Positions 28,332 through 37,029 of a DNA stretch of 64,000 nt are shown here, piece after piece. Below the pieces are notes generated by a model that ran no database searches, was not told where the DNA came from, and was given only the letters and a program-made list of their open reading frames with translations. Both the position numbers and the translations under genes were made by a program. How positions within the stretch are numbered: the first letter of the stretch is position 1; each line of letters starts with the position of its first letter. Location of the stretch: the NCBI GenBank assembly GCA_015152515.1, contig SUTV01000001.1:344531-408530 (forward strand), read 5' to 3'. This stretch comes from Cyanobacteria bacterium SIG29. GTDB taxonomy: Bacteria; Cyanobacteriota; Vampirovibrionia; Gastranaerophilales; Gastranaerophilaceae.

Positions 28332-31061
28332 TTACAATTTTATTACTAGTTTTAGGTAATAAATATCTGCCTTAAGCGCGCCATCATTGAGAATTGGGCT
28401 TTTTTCGCCTTCAAAACTTTCATTAATACTTTGTAACACAACATCATCAACTTGTTTTGAACCACTTGATTCGGACACTGCAATTCTTTTCAAATTGCCA
28501 TCATTTGCAACAGCCATTTTTACAATAACTGTATTACTTGTAGGATTTTCAGTAATATCAAGAATATTTTTTCTTAAATTCAATTTAACAAGATTATCTA
28601 AAGATTGCAGATAAGATTTAAATGTAACATCTGCAAATAATTTTGAATCACATTGCCAATTTACTGAACGCAATGTAACAATATTAGCGTTTGGTGAAAA
28701 AGCGTTAGCAATAGATGCTGAAACATCTTTAGGATTTACCTTAGAAACTTCAGCAACCGGAGTTGGTTCAACATTTTGAGGTGGTGGTGGAGGAAGTTCA
28801 GTTTCTGGAGCTGTTTCCACTTCTTGAGGTGGTGGTGGAGGCAATTCAACACCAGTTTGAGTTTCAGCAGATGGAATTTCAATATCTACAGATGGAGCAT
28901 TTTCAGAAGATGCAACATCTATAGCACCTTCACTAGATGTTTGAGAAGTTTCAAACATATCATCTATTTGCGGAACTTGAGAAGATACTTCTATATTATT
29001 TTCTGTTGAAACAGGAGTTTGCTCATTTTGAGATTGTTTCTTCAAGAAGAAAAATGCACCTGCGCCACAACCAATTAAAGCCAATAAAACAACTAAAGAA
29101 ATTATTATTGATTTTATTTTAGAAGAATTTGAACCATTTTCTTCATCGTCATCTTCATACTCTTCATCATCTTCATACTCTACTTCTTCATCAGTTTCAT
29201 CTGCAGTTTCAGAATCTTCATCAAGAACATCATCTAAATTTGTATTATCTTCTGTATTATCTATATCTTCTTCTTGTTCTTCATCATAATCACTAGCGAT
29301 AATATCATCATCAATATCTTCTAATTCAATATCCTTTTGAACTTCGACATTTTCATCATTTGTATCAACGTCATCATATTCTTCAAAGTCTATATCATCT
29401 TCAGTTTCTTCATCATATTCGGCTTCATCAATTTCATCATCAACTCTAACTTTAGATAATGCTTCAATAGCGCCATCTCTTAATTCTTGAATATTATCAT
29501 CATCTTCAAGCTCAATTGATTCTTCTTCATTTTGAACATATTCTATAGGTCTTTCAGAACCATTATTAATTTCTGTATAATCTTCTATTTCTTCTTGAGG
29601 ATATGTTTCAAATTCTTGATCTAATATATCATCTTCAATTTCTTCAATTTCCCCGTCTTCTTCATTTAAAGTCTCTTGAGGAACATTTGTCACATAAGAA
29701 TATATTGGTTCGCCATTTTCATCATAATCAACGATAACTTTTTGAACACTTTCATCATTTTCTGCAATAGCTTCTGCAACTGTTGGTTCAACTTCTTCAA
29801 CAATTTCAACTACTTCATCATCTTTTATTTGTAATTCTTCTTGTGAAAATGGTTCAGGCTCATCATCAACAAGGATAACCTCATCAGAATCTTCATCATC
29901 ACCTTCAACCTTTTCATCTATAACTTCTAACTCATTACTTTCTTCGTTTTCTTCATCTTGAGTTTCAATAATTTCTAAGTCTTCTATCTCTTGAACTTTT
30001 TCATCATCATTTTCAATAATATCGAAATTAGAATCAGATTTTTCAATTTCAAAATCATCTTCTTCATCTTCTTCAATTATTTCTAAATCATCAGAAACAC
30101 TGATAACAGATGGTGTTTGTTCAATTGGTTTTTCTTCAACAATAGATGTATCAATAAAATCTTCTTGAATATCAAATAATTCATCTAAAATATCAGAAAC
30201 AGTTTCACCTTTTGTTTCTTCTTTTGTTACTTCTTTTTCAGCAACTTGTGATGAAGCCTCATCAATTTCTTCTGGTTCATCATCACCAATATATATTGTT
30301 TCTTCTTTACCTTGATATTTAGCATCTTCTACAGCTTGAGCACCAATCACATCAAGAGTTTCATCTTCAAGCACTTCTGGATATTTAACAATGTTGCAAT
30401 TTACCATTTCAAAACCAGTAAAGCAACAAAATTCAACTCTACAACGAGGACAATCAAATAAATGTCTTAAAAGTTTATTTTTAGTTTGAACATCTAATTC
30501 ATCATCAACTAAACTCAAATAAGAAGACATAAAGAATTCATGTTCTTCTTCTGTGAAATTCAATTCTTTTGGAGTTGATATTTTAGCTAAGAAGCCATCC
30601 AAAGACATAAGAGTAGAAAGTGCAACACTATAATAATTTGAATCAAAAGATTGTTTTTCAAGAACACTAGTATTCGCAAAACCCAATAATTCAGCCTTAG
30701 AAAGATTTTTATCTAATTTTATAACAGCATAATAATCAGGTTGTAATTCATTATCAATTTGAACTTTAGGAACTAAAAAAGAATCACCATCTACAATAAC
30801 GCGAACATCAATATGCCAATTATTAATATAAAAATCTGTAATTTCGTATTGTTCACTCAATACAGGATTTCTAAATAATGTCATTGCTTTTTGAACTTCA
30901 TTACCTGTTTCAACCAAAACATTAACAAGTCCAATTAAAGCTGTAATAGATGCATAGGCTCTTTTTCTTTGATATTCATCTTTTAACAAAGACGCATATA
31001 TTTTTGCATAACTACGAACTTTTTCATCTATAACAATATCAACATTATTTGTAGTGGCCAT
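28332..31061 (-). CDS. predicted transmembrane anti-sigma factor with TonB-like C-terminal domain
   Basis: The 909-residue protein has five parts. Residues 1-195 form a cytoplasmic globular domain. At 200-207, H-x3-C-x2-C (HLFDCPRC) matches the zinc-anti-sigma motif. Residues about 230-640 are an extremely acidic linker. One membrane helix lies near 649-671. Outside are proline runs (PPPPP twice) and a C-terminal domain (about 800-909) whose VIVKMAVANDGNLKRIAVSESSG matches TonB C-terminal domains. It is the first gene of the operon with the sigma factor, and GGGAG precedes its ATG. TonB-type energy transduction or surface signalling is an inference; ExbB/ExbD are not nearby. Confidence 0.72.
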   Translation of the reverse strand: MATTNNVDIVIDEKVRSYAKIYASLLKDEYQRKRAYASITALIGLVNVLVETGNEVQKAMTLFRNPVLSEQYEITDFYINNWHIDVRVIVDGDSFLVPKVQIDNELQPDYYAVIKLDKNLSKAELLGFANTSVLEKQSFDSNYYSVALSTLMSLDGFLAKISTPKELNFTEEEHEFFMSSYLSLVDDELDVQTKNKLLRHLFDCPRCRVEFCCFTGFEMVNCNIVKYPEVLEDETLDVIGAQAVEDAKYQGKEETIYIGDDEPEEIDEASSQVAEKEVTKEETKGETVSDILDELFDIQEDFIDTSIVEEKPIEQTPSVISVSDDLEIIEEDEEDDFEIEKSDSNFDIIENDDEKVQEIEDLEIIETQDEENEESNELEVIDEKVEGDDEDSDEVILVDDEPEPFSQEELQIKDDEVVEIVEEVEPTVAEAIAENDESVQKVIVDYDENGEPIYSYVTNVPQETLNEEDGEIEEIEDDILDQEFETYPQEEIEDYTEINNGSERPIEYVQNEEESIELEDDDNIQELRDGAIEALSKVRVDDEIDEAEYDEETEDDIDFEEYDDVDTNDENVEVQKDIELEDIDDDIIASDYDEEQEEDIDNTEDNTNLDDVLDEDSETADETDEEVEYEDDEEYEDDDEENGSNSSKIKSIIISLVVLLALIGCGAGAFFFLKKQSQNEQTPVSTENNIEVSSQVPQIDDMFETSQTSSEGAIDVASSENAPSVDIEIPSAETQTGVELPPPPPQEVETAPETELPPPPPQNVEPTPVAEVSKVNPKDVSASIANAFSPNANIVTLRSVNWQCDSKLFADVTFKSYLQSLDNLVKLNLRKNILDITENPTSNTVIVKMAVANDGNLKRIAVSESSGSKQVDDVVLQSINESFEGEKSPILNDGALKADIYYLKLVIKL

Positions 31062-31142
31062 AATTTACTCCCTTACTCTCCTATATTATATGAGTACAGT
31101 TCCTTTTTTTTTATTCCAAAAAAACAAAAATAATTTTAAATA

Positions 31143-31151
31143 TGTTATAAT
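31143..31151 (+). promoter_or_regulatory. extended -10 promoter of the lysine-rich protein gene
   Basis: TG-T-TATAAT at 31143-31151 would start a transcript about 130 nt before the ATG at 31289. It is divergent from the anti-sigma gene. On the other strand the sequence GGAACT at 31094-31099 (complement) sits near a minus-strand TATAAT, but I cannot tell which is used. Confidence 0.45.
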
Positions 31152-31288
31152 AACAATGTCTCTTTAAAAATAAATTTTATTTTAAATCATATTCATTAAG
31201 TTTTGTTAACAGAAAAGTCTAAAAAGAACAATTTTTATCCTTCATACGGTTTATGGAAGTGCAAAGGTAAATTCAAGGAGGTAATTAT

Positions 31289-31705
31289 ATGATTAATTCA
31301 GTAAGTTTCGGAACAGGCGCAAGCACAGGTTTAAGCGCGATAATAAACAAACCACAAAAATATAGAAGCCCAGAAGCTAGCACATCTGCAGCAACTGGAA
31401 TTAACAGTGGCGAAAAAAAGAAATCAAATAAAACATTATTAAAAGTATTAGTTGCAGCAGCAGCAATCGCTGGTGGCTTAGCAGCTGGTAAACATTTTAA
31501 TATTTTTGCAGCAAAAGAAGGCGGAAATGCAATTTTAGAAGGTGCTAAAAAATATGCAGACCAAGCTGGTGGCGCAATTATTAAATATGCTAAAAAAGGT
31601 GCAGGCTACGTACAACAAGGTTTCAATTTTGTAAAAGGCAAAGTACAAAGCTTAATTCACAAAGCTCCAGAAGTAGCCGAAGAAGTAGCTGACGCTGTAG
31701 TATAA
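31289..31705 (+). CDS. small lysine/alanine-rich membrane-associated protein
   Basis: The 138-residue protein starts MINSVSFGTG, resembling the tagged N-termini elsewhere in this window. A hydrophobic, glycine/alanine-rich segment (about 52-66) is followed by amphipathic, lysine-rich helix with a repeating pattern (GAKKYADQAGGAIIKYAKKGAG). The layout resembles YtxH-type proteins, without a firm match. A strong AAGGAGG precedes the ATG and a good terminator follows, which suggests high expression as a single-gene unit. It is similar in design to the next gene. Confidence 0.6.
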   Translation: MINSVSFGTGASTGLSAIINKPQKYRSPEASTSAATGINSGEKKKSNKTLLKVLVAAAAIAGGLAAGKHFNIFAAKEGGNAILEGAKKYADQAGGAIIKYAKKGAGYVQQGFNFVKGKVQSLIHKAPEVAEEVADAVV

Positions 31706-31734
31706 AAAGCAAATTTAAAATAATATAATTACCT

Positions 31735-31764
31735 AAAAGAGAAACCAATTATGGTTTCTCTTTT
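31735..31764 (+). terminator. intrinsic terminator
   Basis: AAAAGAGAAACC and GGTTTCTCTTTT form a perfect 12-bp stem around a 6-nt loop, ending in T4. It closes the 31289-31705 gene. Confidence 0.85.
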
Positions 31765-31913
31765 AATTGTAACATTCTAATTAAATAGTTTTCTATTATT
31801 TATTTTTTATCGTAAAATAAAGATGTAACATTAAGTTTACAAAGTAACAAATTTTATTTTTACCATCCTTTATATGATTGAAAACAAAATAAAATATTAT
31901 ATAGGAGAAAAAA

Positions 31914-32321
31914 ATGGCTATCGACAAAACTCAAGCACACAGACCAAGCCCAGTAAGAACAGCGGTTAAAACAGTTGCAGCAGCAGGCGTTGCAACAGGT
32001 GCGGCTTTATATCTTGCTAAAACAGGCAAATTGGACAAATTTGTTGGTAAAAACAAAACTGTTGATAAAGGTATTAGTGGCTTAAAAACAGCAGCTGACA
32101 AAATTTCAACAAAATTAAATCCATACATCCAAAAAGCAACTGAAAAATTCGGTCCAAAAATCAAAGACCTTAAATCAAAAGCTGAACCAATTATCACTAG
32201 TGTAAAAACTAAATTACAAGGTGTAAAAAAATCAGTTACTGAATTTGTAAGCAAAATCGTTGAAAAAATTACACCAAAAGCAAAAGTTGCAGCTGAACAA
32301 ACTGTTGAAGCAATTTTTTAA
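31914..32321 (+). CDS. small lysine-rich protein, paralogous in design to the preceding gene
   Basis: The 135-residue protein is very basic. A short hydrophobic segment (about residues 18-33, KTVAAAGVATGAALYLA) precedes a long amphipathic helix with repeated K-x3-K spacing, with prolines breaking it every 20-25 residues. Folding as a bundle, a membrane-surface helix or a DNA- or polyphosphate-binding protein are all possible. It has its own AGGAG and terminator. No recognised family. Confidence 0.6.
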   Translation: MAIDKTQAHRPSPVRTAVKTVAAAGVATGAALYLAKTGKLDKFVGKNKTVDKGISGLKTAADKISTKLNPYIQKATEKFGPKIKDLKSKAEPIITSVKTKLQGVKKSVTEFVSKIVEKITPKAKVAAEQTVEAIF

Positions 32322-32340
32322 TTAAATAAGAAATAGAAAT

Positions 32341-32373
32341 AAAAAAAAGAAACCAAAAATGGTTTCTTTTTTT
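32341..32373. terminator. bidirectional intrinsic terminator
   Basis: A8-GAAACC pairs with GGTTTC-T7 around AAAAAT. The A run and T run serve both the plus-strand gene ending at 32321 and pheA, whose stop codon overlaps the right arm. Confidence 0.85.
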
Positions 32374-33214
32374 ATTCATAAATACAAAAAGAACCTAATA
32401 TCTTTATAAAATCCACATATTGCATAAGTTCTGATAAAGATAATTTAACTTTTTCATCATTTTCAAAGCCATCAATTTCCATGAAAAATAAATATTCACC
32501 AAGTTTTCTTTTTGATGGACGAGAATCAATATATGTTAAATTTATAGAATGTTTTGAAAATATTTGCAAAACATCACAAAGCGCACCAGACTTATTTTTT
32601 GTTGAAAGAATAATAGCAGTTTTTCCATTTTTATTTACAGTTTCAAATGATTTTCTAGATAGAACATAAAATCTAGTTTTATTATCATTTTCATCATTCA
32701 AATCACGAGATAATATATTTAAATCAAATATACTAGCACAAGTCTCATTAGCTATTGCAGCAAGTGATAAATCATCCAATTGAGAAACTTTTTCTGCCGC
32801 ATAACTAGTTGAAGAAGTTTCCTTTAATTCAACATCTTTAAAATTTTCTTCCAAATATTTGCTACATTGAGCAAAAGCTTGTGGATGAGAAATAATTTTT
32901 TTAATTTGAGATTTATCATTTGTTTTTGCCAAAAGCAAATGTTTTATAGGTAAACAAACTTGCGCTTGTATTTTTATACTCTCATCCTTATTTTTTAATA
33001 AATTATCAATAGTTTCTCTAACGATTCCTTCAATTGAATTTTCAATAGGCAATACACAAATACCATCATTATCTTGTTGCAAACTTTCCAACGCCATTTT
33101 AATAGTTTTTTGTGGCATTTTATTTTCAACCTCAATTTTACACTTTTCAAGAACGTTCAACATTGCATTGTGTGTATTTGAGCCATCTGGTCCAAGATAA
33201 TATATATTTGTCAT
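32372..33214 (-). CDS. pheA: prephenate dehydratase
   Basis: PheA converts prephenate to phenylpyruvate in phenylalanine synthesis. The 280-residue protein has the N-terminal IYYLGPDGSNTHNAM, the VLPIENSIEGIV motif, the catalytic-site region ISHPQAFAQC and TRFYVLS, and a C-terminal ACT domain (from about residue 195; SGALCDVLQIFSKHSINLTYIDSRPSK) that binds phenylalanine for feedback control. No chorismate mutase domain is fused. AAAGG precedes the ATG. Its promoter region is shared divergently with the phosphohexomutase. Confidence 0.92.
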   Translation of the reverse strand: MTNIYYLGPDGSNTHNAMLNVLEKCKIEVENKMPQKTIKMALESLQQDNDGICVLPIENSIEGIVRETIDNLLKNKDESIKIQAQVCLPIKHLLLAKTNDKSQIKKIISHPQAFAQCSKYLEENFKDVELKETSSTSYAAEKVSQLDDLSLAAIANETCASIFDLNILSRDLNDENDNKTRFYVLSRKSFETVNKNGKTAIILSTKNKSGALCDVLQIFSKHSINLTYIDSRPSKRKLGEYLFFMEIDGFENDEKVKLSLSELMQYVDFIKILGSFCIYE

Positions 33215-33277
33215 TTGCGAAACCTTTAATTATTTAATACAATAATTGTACACAAAAATTTAAAAAAGGAATAAAAA

Positions 33278-34645
33278 ATGTCAGAAATAAAATTTGGAAC
33301 TGATGGTTGGAGAGCAATTTTAAACGAAGATTTTACATATAAAAATACTGATAAAGTTATAAATGGAATAGCTTCATATATATACAAATATTCCTCTTTT
33401 AATAAAAAAATTATTGTTGGATACGATCCAAGAAATCAAGCAGATAATTTTGCTTTTTATATTGCAGAAAAATTATCAAGTTTCGGTTTTGATGTTGAAG
33501 CAAGTGATAAAATTGTAGCAACACCTGTTTTAGCATATGCTGCATTAAACAAAAATGCCTATGCAATTATGATTACAGCTTCTCATAACCCACCAGAATA
33601 TTTAGGTATTAAATTCATCCCACCTTATGGTGGTCCTGCTGAAGATAGTATGGTTAAAGAAATTATTGATAATTTAGAAACACAATTTAAAGGTAAAACA
33701 AAAAAAGAATTCAAAAAAGTTTCATTTGAAAATGAATACATTACTCACATAAAAAGTTTAATTAACTTTGACATATTAAAAAAAGTACAAATAAACTATG
33801 ATGGTCATCACGGTGCAGCTGCACATTTATTCAAAAAATTATTAGATGAAAACAATATAAAAAACGACTGCCAAAATATAGAAAGAGATATAAATTTTGG
33901 TGGTCACATGCCTGATCCCAAAGAAAAATATTTGCCAGAATTAAAAGAAAAATGTATTAAAACAGGTTTAATTGGTTTAAGCAATGATGGTGATGGAGAT
34001 AGATTTGGTGTTTTTAACGAAAAAGGCGAATTTATAAGTGCAAATGATATAATTGCTCTTTTAATAAAACACTTAAAATCAAAAGGTATCAATGGAATTT
34101 TAGCAAAAACAGTTGGTGCAAGTTCTTCACTAAATTTGTATGCGAAACAAAACGACATTGAAGTTATAGAAACACCTGTTGGATTCAAATGGCTTGGTAG
34201 TGCAATGAGAAACAATGATGTTTTAATAGCCGGCGAAGAATCTGGCGGTTTAAGTATAAAAGGGCATATTCCTGAAAAAGATGGAATTATAGCAAACTTG
34301 TTAATTATTGAAATGCTTGCTATGTCAGGCAAAAAACTATATGAACTACAAGAAGATTTATATAAAAGCTTAGGTAGAAAATTTATTAATGACAGAATTG
34401 ACTTAAAACTAAATTCAAAAGAAGAACAACAAGAAATAATCGACAAATTTAAAACATTTAATAAAATTGGCGAATATGAAATCATAAACAAAAACACAAT
34501 GGATGGTTTAAAATTAACACTAAATAATGATAATTGGATTTTAATAAGAAAAAGCGGCACAGAACCGCTATTAAGAATTTATTTTGAAACGAACACAGAG
34601 GAAAAATTAAATGAATTAAAATTGCTAGTAAAAAATCTATGTTAA
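33278..34645 (+). CDS. phosphoglucomutase/phosphomannomutase family protein
   Basis: This alpha-D-phosphohexomutase interconverts hexose 1- and 6-phosphates. It has the phosphoserine loop TASHNPPEYLGIK, the metal loop DGDGDRFG, the sugar-binding loop GEESGG and the phosphate-binding loop RKSGTEPLLR, in the usual order over 455 residues. The start motif FGTDGWRAIL is also typical. The sequence alone does not decide between glucose, mannose and glucosamine; GlmM normally has a different serine-loop context. AAAAAAGGA precedes the ATG. Confidence 0.9.
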   Translation: MSEIKFGTDGWRAILNEDFTYKNTDKVINGIASYIYKYSSFNKKIIVGYDPRNQADNFAFYIAEKLSSFGFDVEASDKIVATPVLAYAALNKNAYAIMITASHNPPEYLGIKFIPPYGGPAEDSMVKEIIDNLETQFKGKTKKEFKKVSFENEYITHIKSLINFDILKKVQINYDGHHGAAAHLFKKLLDENNIKNDCQNIERDINFGGHMPDPKEKYLPELKEKCIKTGLIGLSNDGDGDRFGVFNEKGEFISANDIIALLIKHLKSKGINGILAKTVGASSSLNLYAKQNDIEVIETPVGFKWLGSAMRNNDVLIAGEESGGLSIKGHIPEKDGIIANLLIIEMLAMSGKKLYELQEDLYKSLGRKFINDRIDLKLNSKEEQQEIIDKFKTFNKIGEYEIINKNTMDGLKLTLNNDNWILIRKSGTEPLLRIYFETNTEEKLNELKLLVKNLC

Positions 34646-34682
34646 AAATAGAGACTAGCTACCTATCTATATTTTGATGGAG

Positions 34683-34700
34683 AATGTAAAGTTTTACATT
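34683..34700. promoter_or_regulatory. palindromic operator candidate before the kinase gene
   Basis: AATGTAAA-GT-TTTACATT is a perfect 8-bp inverted repeat with a 2-nt centre. It lies 6 nt upstream of a TATAAT (34707-34712), so a bound regulator would cover the -35 to -10 spacer. A further AATGTAAA occurs at 34738-34745. Confidence 0.4.
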
Positions 34701-34819
34701 ACGCTTTATAATTAAATACTTGATTGCCAAAAAGTTTAATGTAAAATAACTATATTGCAAAAGGTAAAATAAATTATCAAATTTTGGCAAAAATATTTTT
34801 TTGAGGCTTTTCAAGAAGT

Positions 34820-35686
34820 ATGAATTTCCTGTTAGAAAAAGAAACGAAACAAACTGATAAAATTCTTAAACCTGATTTTTCAACAAGGTCTGGTAGAGAA
34901 TTTTTGGCGATTTACTTATATTCAAAATTCAAACAAATTTTAAATTATGACAAAAACAGTAGCGCGCCAATTTTTAAAAGCATTCATCCTGATTTCATTC
35001 AGAAGTTTACAAGACGCTTAATCAATACCCCAGAAAAACATATTTTGATTGGAATTAGTGGTGAGTCGGCAAGTGGGAAAACGACAATTTGCAACACAAT
35101 CAAACAAGCAACAGAACGCCTAGATATGCCAATTGAAATTTTAAGTGCCGACAACTATTTTAAAGATATTTCCCAATTAATAAAAAAATACGGTTCATTC
35201 GATAACCTATTAGCGTCAGGATATGATGTTGATTCTCCAAATAACTTTGATATGGAACAATTATTTATCGATTTAGAACTTTTATCAAAAGGACAAGATG
35301 TTAGAATTCCTGAATATTTAGTAAATGGAACAGGTATTGTTGTTCCTAATGCTATTCCTAAAAAAGCTAAAAAAGTTATTGTTGTTGAAGGTATGGCAAC
35401 AATGTATAGCCCTGTTTCAGAATTATTTGATGTTAAATTATACGTTGATATTGATCCTGAAATTCAAGAAAAATGGTTTTTATATAGAGCACAAACATCA
35501 AGAAATCAAAACGAAGAAAATGCACGCAAACAACTAGCGTATGTAAGAGAGGCTTCTAAAAAATATATTCTTCCGAAAAAAGATGCTAGCGATGTTATCA
35601 TCAACGGCGCTTCTTCTCTAAATTATTTTTCACAAATTATTGAATATATTTTTACAATAACAAATAACTTTTCTAATCCAGAATAG
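34820..35686 (+). CDS. uridine kinase-like P-loop kinase
   Basis: The enzyme resembles the uridine kinase/phosphoribulokinase family that phosphorylates nucleosides or sugars with ATP. It has a P-loop GESASGKTT (near residue 80), the acceptor-site motif SADNYFKD, DSPNNFDMEQL, and VVEGMATMYSP in place of the usual Walker B region. An extra N-terminal helical region of about 70 residues precedes the P-loop. It is a single-gene unit with an upstream palindrome and a downstream terminator. Whether the substrate is uridine, pantothenate or a sugar phosphate is uncertain. Confidence 0.75.
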   Translation: MNFLLEKETKQTDKILKPDFSTRSGREFLAIYLYSKFKQILNYDKNSSAPIFKSIHPDFIQKFTRRLINTPEKHILIGISGESASGKTTICNTIKQATERLDMPIEILSADNYFKDISQLIKKYGSFDNLLASGYDVDSPNNFDMEQLFIDLELLSKGQDVRIPEYLVNGTGIVVPNAIPKKAKKVIVVEGMATMYSPVSELFDVKLYVDIDPEIQEKWFLYRAQTSRNQNEENARKQLAYVREASKKYILPKKDASDVIINGASSLNYFSQIIEYIFTITNNFSNPE

Positions 35687-35700
35687 TTAAAGATAGGACT

Positions 35701-35726
35701 AAGCCCTTCTTCCGAAGGACTTTTTT
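35701..35726 (+). terminator. intrinsic terminator
   Basis: AAGCCCTTC and GAAGGACTT form a 9-bp stem with one mismatch around TTCC, followed by T6. It ends the kinase gene. Confidence 0.8.
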
Positions 35727-35758
35727 ATATTATATGAGAAGAAGAATTAATAACTTTT

Positions 35759-36055
35759 TTAAACTGCTTTTGGTGGTTTTGAAGGTCTAGAATTATCTGA
35801 TATAAAATTTAGACACGGATTTAACATTGCACCAAGTGCAGAAAAGCCTACAAGGCCTAAAGCAAATTTTTGCATATATTTAAGTTTTCCACCTTGTTTT
35901 TTTACTACATTTTTCATAAAGAAGGTGTCTGTAGCCCAAGATATTGCTGCTGTTCCAGTAAGTGTGCCAGCTGCTATTATTGCACCTTTACAAGCATCTT
36001 TTTTATAGTTTTTATTTCCTATATTTACATAAGGATTTCCAACAACAGTATTCAT
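35759..36055 (-). CDS. small membrane protein of unknown function (98 aa)
   Basis: Two hydrophobic stretches (about residues 23-42 and 63-82) indicate a small membrane hairpin protein; the C-terminus is basic and proline-rich (RPSKPPKAV). The ATG at 36055 follows GGAAAG at good spacing; a TTG 12 nt upstream is less likely. It lies 56 nt downstream of miaA. The family is not recognised. Confidence 0.5.
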   Translation of the reverse strand: MNTVVGNPYVNIGNKNYKKDACKGAIIAAGTLTGTAAISWATDTFFMKNVVKKQGGKLKYMQKFALGLVGFSALGAMLNPCLNFISDNSRPSKPPKAV

Positions 36056-36111
36056 ATATCTTTCCAATTCGCTACAAAAGTACTAAAATGCATAAAAATT
36101 TATTTTGACAC

Positions 36112-37029
36112 TTATATTGAAGCATATTTACAAATTGTAATTATTTCTTCTAATATTTGTTTTGATGTCATTTTTTCAATATCAAACCATCTTATGTCTT
36201 TATTTGCATTAAACCAGCTGATTTGTCGTTTTGTGTACCTTCTTGTATTTTGTTTTAAAAGATTTACTGCTGTATCATAATCAATTTCGCCTTTAAAATA
36301 AGGCAACAACTCTTGATACCCAATAGTATTTATTAAAATATTATTTTCACCATACTTACAGAATAAATTTTTTGCTTCTTCCTCTAAACCTTCAGAAAGC
36401 ATAATATCTACACGCTTATTAACCCTATCATATAGAAATTCTCTATTTTCAGCATTCAGTCCAAACCATAAAACATTATATGGATTTTCCTTTTTCTTTT
36501 GTGCTTTACTCATAGGAATACCAAGCGTCAAACAAACTTCTAAAGCTCTTATTATTTTAACTTTATTATTAAAATGAATTTTTTGAGCGATGTCATAATC
36601 TTTTTCAAGTAACAAGTTATATAATTCTTCGCATGTTTTTTTGTCTAATTCTTGTCTTAATTCTTCATTAGGAGCAACTCTTGGAAGGTCAAAATCTTGC
36701 AATAAAGTTCTAAAATATAAACCTGTACCACCTGCTAAAATTGGAGTTTTTCCTCTTGATAAAATATCTTTTATTATTTCATTTGCACTATCACAAAAAT
36801 CAGCAACACTATATGCTTCAGTAACCTCAATAATATCCATCATATAATGAGGAATATTATCTCTTTCTTCTAAGGTTGGTTTTGCACTTCCAATATCTAA
36901 ACCTTTATAAATCTGCCTAGAATCAACAGATATAATTTCACCATCTAATTCTTTAGCTAGTGAAATACTAAGTGCCGTTTTACCAGACCCACTAGGTCCT
37001 GTTATTGCTATTACTTTTTGATTTTTCAT
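36112..37029 (-). CDS. miaA: tRNA dimethylallyltransferase
   Basis: MiaA adds a dimethylallyl group to A37 of tRNAs reading UNN codons. The 305-residue protein has the P-loop GPSGSGKTALS, the SVDSRQIYKGLDIGSAKPT motif, HYMMDI, ILAGGTGLYFRTLL and the late NTRRYTKRQISWFNAN segment. The 5' end overlaps the upstream membrane-protein gene by 38 nt, which suggests coupled translation. Length and motif order are complete. Confidence 0.94.
   Translation of the reverse strand: MKNQKVIAITGPSGSGKTALSISLAKELDGEIISVDSRQIYKGLDIGSAKPTLEERDNIPHYMMDIIEVTEAYSVADFCDSANEIIKDILSRGKTPILAGGTGLYFRTLLQDFDLPRVAPNEELRQELDKKTCEELYNLLLEKDYDIAQKIHFNNKVKIIRALEVCLTLGIPMSKAQKKKENPYNVLWFGLNAENREFLYDRVNKRVDIMLSEGLEEEAKNLFCKYGENNILINTIGYQELLPYFKGEIDYDTAVNLLKQNTRRYTKRQISWFNANKDIRWFDIEKMTSKQILEEIITICKYASI

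Noticed and set aside
28332..31061. Low-complexity acidic region as evidence for a frameshifted or spurious long frame
   Set aside because: The frame is continuous, with ordered domains on both sides, and the acidic run uses varied codons, so it is a real linker.
33904..34560. 218-codon minus-strand frame opposite the phosphohexomutase gene
   Set aside because: The plus strand encodes an unmistakable mutase here; the minus frame has no start signal or family resemblance.
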